A DNA stretch of 60,000 nt from contig NC_081410.1 of the NCBI RefSeq assembly GCF_030272615.1, forward strand, positions 572,769,241-572,829,240, read 5' to 3'. The position numbers and the translations under genes are program-made. This DNA comes from Cryptomeria japonica (Eukaryota; Streptophyta; Pinopsida; Cupressales; Cupressaceae). How positions within the stretch are numbered: position 1 is the stretch's first letter; every line of letters begins with the position of its first letter. The notes below the pieces were generated by a model. That model was not told where the DNA came from. It worked only from the letters and a program-made list of their open reading frames with translations, and did not search any database. Positions 52,155-60,000 of this stretch are shown here, one piece after another.

Positions 52155-52684
52155 TTAGTAGTTAGGATCTTCTAATTATGGTGGGGCCTACCCAACATAG
52201 GGTTATATGAGAGGCACATGTTATGTATATGTTAGTATCAGACAAAGAGTGCCTACAAGGTTTTAGAGTAGCTAGACACCATCCTAGGATGTCAAAGTAG
52301 ATAGTTGATATGTGGGTCTTTACCCTCCCAACCACTCAACATATACCGCCATGGGTCTTTACCCTCCCAAACACACAAAGGTCAAAGGAAGATTCATTGC
52401 TACAACACTCACTTTTTGTGACAGTCTCAAGCACTTAGGACAGTCACTCCTTTCATAGTCATTCTTCTTCACAAAACACTCTCTAACATTAATTATGATG
52501 ATAGTGTACCTCCTTAAACCTTCCACCAACACCTAACTCAATACCAAACTCTTTCACAATCTTGGTAATGGACTAATTAACTCAACTCACTGTGAAATTG
52601 TGATGGTCAATGCAAGGTTTAGGATAGTAGTTATTAGGATCTTCTAATTATTGTGGGGCTAGCCAACATAGGGTTATATGAGAT
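52155..52684 (+). repeat. Two direct repeats of about 58 bases, 470 bases apart
   Basis: 52155-52213 and 52625-52684 share TTAGGATCTTCTAATTAT and CCAACATAGGGTTATATGAG. Between them TGGGTCTTTACCCTCCCAA is repeated at 52313 and 52352. Confidence 0.85.
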
Positions 52685-53344
52685 AGGCGTAAGTTCAATA
52701 GTGATGTATATTAGATTGTCATCAAATTTTTATTTTAGTGTTACTTTGTATCAGCATTAACCACTTATTGTCATGGGAATCAACTAATAGACAGCATAGA
52801 TATTTATCATCAACCTCCTTTTTTTCACCAAAGGGATAAAACTTTATTAAACAAAATGAGAATTACAGAGCAAGAAAGTAGATACATAACCTAATCTAAT
52901 CTCCATTTGCACAACCTAAGAAGGTAGATACAACTAAATAATCTTGAAAGAATTACATATGAAGGGAACTATTAGAAAAGAACTTATGTACCATGCTAGT
53001 CTATGTAGCTACTACTAATTATTGCATAGAAATAGATACATGTGTTAGAATGTGTTGAAATAGTAGCTAGCTCAAATAAGACAGACCCTATAAATGTAAC
53101 TTGTAATTTGAATATACCTTGAATTGTGCAATATGGAAGGTTTGTATTCTTAATCTCTTGCCCATTTCTTAATTTAAAAGATGACATCTTTATTAAATAT
53201 CTCCTCTATTAAATATCTTTATTAACTTGATTTCTCCTTCAATTCTTGATGAATGCTTGATTTCCTATTCACTTGGAATTGAATTGATTTTATAACTAAG
53301 AGATCACTTGAATTGTAGGTAAACCCCTTCAAATGATAAGGTAG

Positions 53345-53625
53345 GCTTCATTTTATACCTAATATATGTCTTGAAAGCATTTTATCCCGATGGCTTTAAA
53401 TTAAAGTACTTTCTCTTATATCTAGTAATGGTGGAGCAGAGGTTGCATTGCATCATCCTAGGATACATATTTCTGCAGATACAACACAAGTTAAATGTAT
53501 CCCAGGTTGATACAAAGCAACCTCTGCTCTAGAGATCACCAGAAAATAGAGAAAGAACTTTAATTTAATGCCATCAGGATAAAAGTCTTTAATCAAGACA
53601 GATAAATGGTATGCAATTGTATCTA
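53345..53625. repeat. Long imperfect hairpin, arms about 125 bases, loop about 26 bases
   Basis: The left arm 53345-53468 pairs with 53495-53625. Sample matches: TGTCTTGA (53367-53374) with TCAAGACA (53593-53600); GATGG (53389) with CCATC (53571); GAGCAGAGGTTGC with GCAACCTCTGCTC; GGATACAT (53461) with ATGTATCC (53495-53502). The arms are mostly complementary with scattered mismatches and small gaps. No gene overlaps it. Confidence 0.88.
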
Positions 53626-54557
53626 TTTGGAATGCATTACCCAAATAGCACAATCGATCAATCGCCTTTGAAAAGAAAGTGGTATGATGAAATATTTAGG
53701 CATAAAATAGATGAAATGCACTCCATACTACTACTGTAGAATATTTTGGTTGATGATATTTTTAAAATAGTAAAGGAAGGTGTATGGAACAACCAAATTA
53801 TTATCATTATAAACAATGAATATTTTAAGATCCTTTTATGATGTGTAAGCTAAGAATATTTTATGAAAGGTCCCTAAATGAATACACTTTAAACTGATTT
53901 TAGCAATGACTATCGGATATAGACAAAATGAATGCTTTTTGGATTAGGATGGTACACAAAATCTACTATCAAAAGGTTTTTTTGGAAAGTATATGATTCA
54001 AAACTAAGGAAATGCAATTATTTACAAGTTTTAACCTTCTTAGATGCAAAATCCCTTATTTAGCCTCTCACAAACCCTTAAAAGTAGGGTTTCTCATATA
54101 CCCCTCTTCTATACACTATACCATCCAAATGATGATGGATTCACCTTTCATTTGAAATGTCTAAACACTTTCAATCATAAAATGTGCCCCTCCTTAAGGC
54201 AGATTTGCTACTGCTGCTCCTTAGCAAGCAATTTCTCCACTCTTACATTCGCTATTTTGGTGAGCACCCCAGTTCTCCACCCAATCTGCACATCAACCTA
54301 TTAGTAGTTTATTGTACATGTTAGAGCAGTTCCATCCTATGAATATTAGATCTTTTACATGAAACTATATCCACTGACTAATCAGAGGAACAAAATTAAG
54401 AAACGGTTTGATCATATGAGAGATGTTGTAGACTTGCAACTCACCAACTACTTAGTTTTTGCGAGTAAGAATTTTTTTTGTTTTGGTTATGGTTGTGGTG
54501 TTTGTAGGGAGACATTTACAAATTTATATCTATTTTCACTATTTAATGGTTTATGGG

Positions 54558-56184
54558 TGTAAGATAGGAATTTGGAATGCATCAAAGCAATAGATATTAG
54601 ACTAGCTCAACCACAAAAACTAGATTGCAATGATAAGAAATCCTATTACAATCAATAGAAGAATTGAAAATAAGACATTCAAGATAAATGAAACATCATC
54701 ACCAATGTATCTTTCAATTGACCTCCATTGTCCTTCTTTCTCCTTCAAATTACTTTGTTTGTGGATCTCACCTACAAGTGCAAAATGCAAGTATGAAAGA
54801 AAGCAAGATTGACAAGATGAAAATTGTAGCATAAGGATACTAGAAGCATGGTTGATTACTCTCTTTTGATTGAAGAAACTCATCCAATTTATAGACAAAT
54901 TGGAGAGAGGACAAGATTAGCATGAAATTGATTCGAATGGAAATTCAAATCATGAATGGCAAAATTATGACAAATTATGACAAGATTGACATGCAAGATT
55001 GATTGATTGACAAAATTATGATAAATTTTGACAAGATTAAAATGTCATCCCATGACAAAAGGGAAGAGAGAAAATAGCCCCCATGATTGCAACAAATGGA
55101 AGCATAAACATAGGGGGAAATTAGGGGAAAAATAGGAGAAATAGAAATTAGGAATTAGGAGAAATTAGTCAATTGGAAAATTGAGGAAAAAGATGAAATA
55201 GAAATTAGGTGAATTAATTAATAGGTTTTCATGTATTAATTAATTCATGAAAAAGACCTAGGACTAAATAAATAGATTTATTTAACCCACCAAGAAGAAG
55301 AAAAGGATTAAATGAACAAATTAGAAAACCCTAGAAATGAGAGGACAAGGAATTAGGTCAAGACAACAAGAAATTAATGTCGATTTGATCATGATCTTGA
55401 TTGACAAAGGACCAATGTTGATAAATGATTGAGACTGGTTGACAAAAATCAATGACAAGTTGACCAAGATTGACAAGGAGACCAAATTCATAGGCACCAA
55501 TTGATGAGGAACAATGACTAATTGATCCAAATTGACATGATTGAAAAGGACAAGGATCAATGACGAATCAATCGCAAACTGACAAAATTGGCAAGGACAA
55601 GGATTGATGATGAATCAATCGCAAAATGACAAGATTGACAAGGACAAGGATCGATGACGAATCAATCACAAAATGATGAGATTGACAAGGACAAGGATCG
55701 ATGACGAATCAAACACAAAATGATGAGATTGACAAGGACAAGGATCGATGATGAATCAATCGCAAAATGATGAGATTAACAAGGACAAGGATCGATGATG
55801 AATCGATCACAAAATGATGAGATTGACAAGGACAAGGATTGATAATGAATCGATCACAAAATGACAAGATTGACAAGAGGACAAAATCCTAATTATATTA
55901 TCGATTAGGATTGACGATGTCCAAAATGACGATAAATGAGCATGCACCATGATGTGACAGGATAAGATCAACCAAAATCATGACTAAAGATTGTTATTAA
56001 CAAGACCTAATTTGAAAGCGAGAAAAATGAAGAATGCAAAAGAAGGACTTGATGCTCGCAAATGATAAAGACCAAATGCGCAACATAGAAGAAATGTTAA
56101 TGCAATGCAAGAACCCTAAAATAAGGCAATGCGCAAATGTTAAAGTATGACTCCATAAGTGTTGACCATTTTTAGACGTCTACA
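54558..56184 (-). repeat. Gy-2 3' LTR, 1.6 kb
   Basis: Starts TGTAAGATAGG, aligned with TGTATATCGTG at 40699, and both reach TCAACCACAAAA about 50 bases in. It ends GACGTCTACA. A minus-strand TATA-like CTATAAAT lies at 54887-54894. The extra length over Gy-1 is partly the minisatellite. Confidence 0.68.
55543..55885 (+). repeat. 47-bp minisatellite, about 7.3 copies
   Basis: Units start at 55543, 55590, 55637, 55684, 55731, 55778, 55825 and 55872, exactly 47 bases apart. The core reads GACAAGGACAAGGATCGATG, then ACGAATCAATCACAAAATG. Most variation is C/T or G/A, at CG sites in GATCGATGACG. Confidence 0.97.
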
Positions 56185-56202
56185 TTTTGCCCCTCTTTGA
56201 GG
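56185..56202 (-). other. Gy-2 polypurine tract
   Basis: Minus strand CTCAAAGAGGGGCAAAA directly before TGTAGACG. Confidence 0.75.
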
Positions 56203-58600
56203 TAATGCGATTCTAAGCGTTGTTTCAAAGAACAATAATGAAAATGCCCCAGACAATAACAATGACATATGCATGCCCCCTCAAGGAATTGGCCAAAAAA
56301 ATCCAGAAAAGAGGCCAAGTGATCGATAAGAATGACAGAAGACGATAGGTTCAAACGGATCAAAAAATCAAAGGTCAGATGCACAAAGGACAAGTAGTGG
56401 AAGGTACAACTGCCAAGACTGACAGAAGAAATGTTAGTAAGCAGAAATTAGATAGAGGATAGTTAGAGATGAAGGAAAACTTGCTTTCGCAAATGCACAT
56501 AAGTAGGTGAGAACCTTTATTTAATGTAGCAAAGTGGATGCAGAGCATCATGGCATTGAAGGCTAGAGCTACAATGCAACCCCTTTTGCAAAAGACAAAC
56601 ACATTGCACACAAGGAATGAGGGAAGCATCCTAGGGTGCATACATCAAGGTTCGAGGTATGTGCAGCATTCACAAAGAAAATGTACTTATCACAAACACC
56701 CAATGATATAGTTGCCCCAGTTTGTGACAATCATTCCACAAACAACAAACACAACAAAAAAAGGAAAGGGACCATGAACCATCTCGGTTACTCTAAATCA
56801 CTCAATGACATCATCGAGCAACATAGGAACATGATCGAAGAAAAAGATAAATCAATAAAAAGATAAGACACACAAATTGAACCAAGTCAAACAAACAGTT
56901 TGATCGTCATTGTCAAAAGTGAAAAACAAGAATGATCATGTTGTCTGGTTCTAGGGAATGTGATACCCCATCTAAGATAGGACACAGTCTAGTTTCGAGT
57001 ATACCACACCCTGTATAAGACCCATGATAATATTGACAAGGACAAATGATATTGATGTTGATTGATTGACATGACAATTTTGATCAATTTGAATGTCTAG
57101 TTTGATTGAAAAGTTCATCTGTTAATGCGTGATTTCATTAAAGCACAATGTTTGATTGATTGTCATTGGATGTATGTTCAGCAATCTGTCTATGCACAAA
57201 GGGGACCATTTATTGACAAAATGCAAAATTCCAAAGGAATTGTTTTTGATGTTTTCACTTTGTAGGAATTTTGAGTTTTTTACAAAAAAAAAAATTGTTC
57301 GTTTTTCAGGACCTTATTTGACTTTTTAGGGATTTTTTTAGGACATTATTTGATTTTTAGGGATTTTTTCAGGACATTTTCACTAAAAATGAACACATGA
57401 TTTTTTTGATGTTTTTGAATCTTTTCAGGATTTTTTTCAATTTTTTTGATTATTTAAGGACATTTTTCAATTTTTATGATTTTGCCCCCAGTGTCTAGCA
57501 AGGCAAGGAATATGATAGGTGAATAAATAGGCTTTCTGAAATGTTGGTGGATAGAGGGAAGACAAAGGCCATTTATCATGGAGAAAATAGGGATGCAATT
57601 TTCAAGGGCTATTGTGTGATGGGACAAGAGACTAGATATAACAATGTAAAGCAGTGACATGGCATGAGGGACATGTCAAGAGGTTTTTGAAACAATGTTT
57701 AAATTTTGCGTCCTTATGTCAGATCAAGATCAAGGGACATGAAGAGAGTGTATGGATAGTTATAAGATATGAATAGGATAAGCAAGACCAAGAATGGATA
57801 AGGGACATAGACTGAAGGTTGGGGTAGGCTAAGGGATAGTAGCAGAAAGTTGCAATAAGATAGGGAATATGGATGAAAGGTTGTAATAAGCAAATGGATA
57901 AAGAAAAAAAGCTATGATGGACTAAAAGTTGCAAACAAGATGCATGATGCTCATAAAGATCCTCAGCCTTGTCAAGATCAAATGTGGAAAAGGGGATATG
58001 TACATGAGGGACAATAGGATATGAAGGGTAATAGGACATGATAGGATAATAAGTGTAATAGGATATGACAGGATAATGAAGGGTAATACGACAAAAGGAT
58101 ATGATAGGATAAAACCTATCCCCAAGTACGGTATGCAAGAAGTTCATAGATTATGCATGACACCTGTTTGTGAGGTTTTCATTATAGTACTTAACCAAGG
58201 TGCCTATTTGCCAAGTTTTCACTAGTGGATGAATTATTTTTTGCTTTACTTTTTTTTTCTTTTGTCTTTTTTTTCTCACCTTTTTTTTTTTTGTATTTTA
58301 ACTTTTTCAATAGAAGATGGACACATGACAGGGGATGGAAGAAGGACTCAAACAACTTTTTTTTTTTTTTGGATAGTAGCCTTGAAAAAAAAATGGACCA
58401 TGACCTTTAAAAGTATGCTCAAAGACATTGGTACGATAAGGACATGGAATAAGAGATGAAATTAAGGCAAGGATTTATGTAAAGGATGGGATCAAAGGGA
58501 TCGAAGGATGGAAAATATGCATTGGATAATGGATAGGGTATTGGAAGAATTGGGCTTCACTGGATGGAAATGAAGGCAAGATCAACATTGGAATACACCT
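56203..58600. other. Gy-2 3' interior, no recognisable gene
   Basis: Low-complexity runs: T-rich GGGATTTTTT / AGGACATT repeats at 57300-57480, GGATA / GGGTAATA repeats at 58000-58110, and T runs at 58245-58290 and 58357-58370. A plus-strand frame of 76 codons at 56636-56866 has a charged tail but no family I recognise. Confidence 0.6.
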
Positions 58601-58962
58601 TCACGGGTGGTGGATTGATGGAGGAAAAATGGATCTCAGATTGTGAGATTTGGATGGAGGAATAGTTTGGGATTTTGGGACATAAGGGCCCAAAATGGAT
58701 GAAGAAGGTGATGGAGGAACAAAGCTAAGAGGGTTGGATGGAGGAATAACAACTTTGGATGCCAAGTTGGACATTCTTTCAAGCTTTTGTGCTTCAAGGA
58801 GTTGCTCAGGGATCCACATGGTTTTTTATTTTTTATGCTTTTGTGGTTCCTTGGAGTGCATTGCTTGCACAAGGGATTTAGGAACCCATATATATTTTGA
58901 CTTTGCTTTATTTTTCTCAGTGGGCCTTTGTGGCCTTTTTGATATATTTTTTTCTTTATAGA
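58601..58962 (-). pseudogene. Downstream continuation of the Gy-2 proline-rich frame, frameshifted
   Basis: Read from about 59080 in another frame: KSKYIWVPKSLVQAMHSKEP near 58880, a stop, then MWIPEQLLEAQKLERMSN and SSSILGPYVPKSQTIPPS to a stop at 58601. ILGPYVPKS echoes ILGPYIPLS of the preceding frame, so the protein has internal repeats. Confidence 0.55.
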
Positions 58963-60000
58963 TCATATTGTTCTTTGTTTTGACATGTCGATTATATTGG
59001 ACATGTTGATCCTTGAATACATGTGGATTTCTAGACTTATGACTTTTATGCTTGGCATCCAAATTGCTTGGAGGAGGAAAGGAAGCATGGATGGATATGA
59101 ATGAAATGGAGTTCTTTTGGATGGATGAAAGTTACTCAAGGATTTGTGCCTTTGCTGACCTTGCATAGAGGACAAAGGAATATAAGGACCTAAGATGGAT
59201 GGAAGGGATAAAGGGGAAGAGATATACTTGGATTTTGAAGGGATCTTGGATTTAGTAGGGGTACCCACATCTTGAGGAATTTCACTAAGGCCATGACCCT
59301 TAATATTTTCTTTAACATGAAGGGATTCTTGCTTATAGAGATCTACTCCTTTGCCTTTATAAATATCTTGACTTGTAGGATACTCTTTTCTTTGGGAAGA
59401 AGACACAAGTCCATTATGAGGTGGATATGATATGAGAGAAATAATGGGATCTTGAAGTGGATCGGATTGCACCAAAGTGGAAGAACCCATTATGCATGTC
59501 AAGGGTTCATGAACATCTTGCATTGACACGTTAGAATCATGAGGGGGATTAGGATTGTGTAGTGGACATGGTTCAATGACAGGCTCTTCAAGAGATGGAA
59601 TGGGAGAAATAATGGGATCATCAAAAGAAATTCGATCTTGGAGTGTATATGCAGCATTAAGACAAGGAGATGGAGGAACAAAAGGATCTTGTGGAGGATT
59701 TAAAGGAATAATTTTATCTTGACAAGGAGGAAGATCATTGGAATCCTCTTTAAAGGTGCTTTGTGTTGGACTTTTAATGGGATCATCATAAAGGATGGAA
59801 GGGATATCTTGATCTTTCTTAGGAAGTGGAATGCCAATGCGATTTGAAAGGACATTTTTTTCATGAAATGGAAGGGGATCATTTGGGATTGGATGGACTG
59901 GGATATCTTTGTCTTTCTTAGGGAATGGAATGTTGAGGGGATGGAGAATTATGGAGGAGATATTCACATTTGTAATGGTTTGCATTTGGTTTGAATATCT
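58963..60000 (-). CDS. Gy-2 proline-rich ORF, open at the window edge (at least 345 codons)
   Basis: The first ATG in the window is at 59985, but the frame is open to 60000, so the start may lie outside. The protein is rich in Pro, Ser, Asp and Ile with loose repeats around PLPKKDQDIP, FPKKDKDIPVHP, DPIISPIPS and DPIISLIS. There is no zinc knuckle, protease, polymerase or integrase motif. It ends at 58963 after an apparent frameshift near 59080. I do not recognise it; an accessory or linker ORF of the gypsy-like element is the simplest reading. The low complexity makes chance opening a real alternative, but 340 codons without a stop in AT-rich DNA speaks for coding. Confidence 0.55.
   Translation of the reverse strand, partial: RYSNQMQTITNVNISSIILHPLNIPFPKKDKDIPVHPIPNDPLPFHEKNVLSNRIGIPLPKKDQDIPSILYDDPIKSPTQSTFKEDSNDLPPCQDKIIPLNPPQDPFVPPSPCLNAAYTLQDRISFDDPIISPIPSLEEPVIEPCPLHNPNPPHDSNVSMQDVHEPLTCIMGSSTLVQSDPLQDPIISLISYPPHNGLVSSSQRKEYPTSQDIYKGKGVDLYKQESLHVKENIKGHGLSEIPQDVGTPTKSKIPSKSKYISSPLSLPSILGPYIPLSSMQGQQRHKSLSNFHPSKRTPFHSYPSMLPFLLQAIWMPSIKVISLEIHMYSRINMSNIIDMSKQRTI

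Larger units (their letters stand above)
47341..54557. other. 7.2-kb stretch without a recognisable gene
   Basis: AT-rich, with only short ORFs that look random or low in complexity. It holds the separate repeats listed below. A TATA-like CTATAAAAAGGCC lies at 49019-49031 after another TATAAAA, which could be part of an unrecognised LTR, but I could not find ends. Confidence 0.6.
54558..60000 (-). mobile_element. Gy-2: gypsy-like element, 3' part, running off the window
   Basis: LTR 54558-56184 and the adjoining TCAAAGAGGGGCAAAA tract match Gy-1 in order. The interior shares text with Gy-1 near 56210-56320 and 58180-58230 but has no integrase where Gy-1 has it. Instead a proline-rich reading frame fills the right end. 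The other LTR would lie beyond 60000. Confidence 0.65.

Noticed and set aside
52800-53000. 3' end of a LINE or a retroposed gene (CAAAGGGATAAAACTTTATT)
   Set aside because: No reverse transcriptase text, poly-A end or target duplication could be found.
55543-55885. CRISPR-like regular spacing
   Set aside because: Units are a plain 47-bp tandem repeat with no unique spacers, inside a plant retrotransposon LTR.
57719-58147. Minus-strand ORF of 142 codons
   Set aside because: It runs over GGATA/GGGTAATA low-complexity repeats, which keep the frame open (repeating Tyr/Ile/Pro/Ser), and shows no domain.

Overview
The window reads as plant nuclear DNA built almost entirely from LTR retrotransposons inserted into one another. 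I see no intact host gene, no tRNA or rRNA gene and no CRISPR array. The assignment to a plant is firm: Ty1/copia and Ty3/gypsy polyproteins, primer-binding sites matching the initiator tRNA-Met, and a plant mobile domain. The assignment to a large-genome gymnosperm, probably a conifer, is inference from the deep nesting and old, stop-riddled copies.

Left and centre (1-40698) form one nest that can be unpicked from LTR ends and 5-bp target-site duplications (TSDs). The outermost element is copia CopA (+; 1-1799 and 8335-9170). Its RNase H region is split by GO-1 (+; 1800-8334; TSD TGTTG). Its 3' LTR is split by element E (-; from 9171), a gag-bearing element with a 2.5-kb LTR. The gag of E is split by copia CopB (+; 13672-26912; TSD CATCT/CATCC). 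The 5' LTR of CopB is split by copia CopC (-; 13851-20073; TSD CATGA). The right LTR of E (28051-28780) is cut by GO-3 (+; 28781-40698). The 5' LTR of GO-3 is split by GO-2 (-; 29305-35338; TSD GTAAT).

GO-1, GO-2 and GO-3 are the most interesting content. They are three members of a family of LTR elements that carry a coiled-coil/zinc-knuckle gag and then a second long ORF (ORF2, about 1,100 codons in GO-1), with no visible protease, integrase, reverse transcriptase or RNase H. ORF2 is conserved in order and sequence in all three. It has a folded N-terminal half, a basic NLS-like patch, a second conserved domain, an acidic tail and a C-terminal coiled coil. In GO-1 and GO-2 a TATA box lies exactly 150 bases before the ORF2 start. 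The elements share primer-binding site, polypurine tract context and LTR modules with the copia elements around them, so they were probably moved by copia enzymes.

From 40699 a Ty3/gypsy element (Gy-1, -) begins. It has a 3' LTR with four AT palindromes, then an array of short hairpins whose stems change while the loop stays constant, then a decayed antisense plant-mobile-domain gene, and finally an integrase that ends near 47285. From about 47340 to 54557 I find no gene, but several structures: inverted repeats, a 337-base stretch with one C on the + strand, and a long imperfect hairpin at 53345-53625. From 54558 to the edge lies a second gypsy-like element (Gy-2, -) with a 1.6-kb LTR containing a 47-bp minisatellite and a proline-rich ORF open at the window edge.
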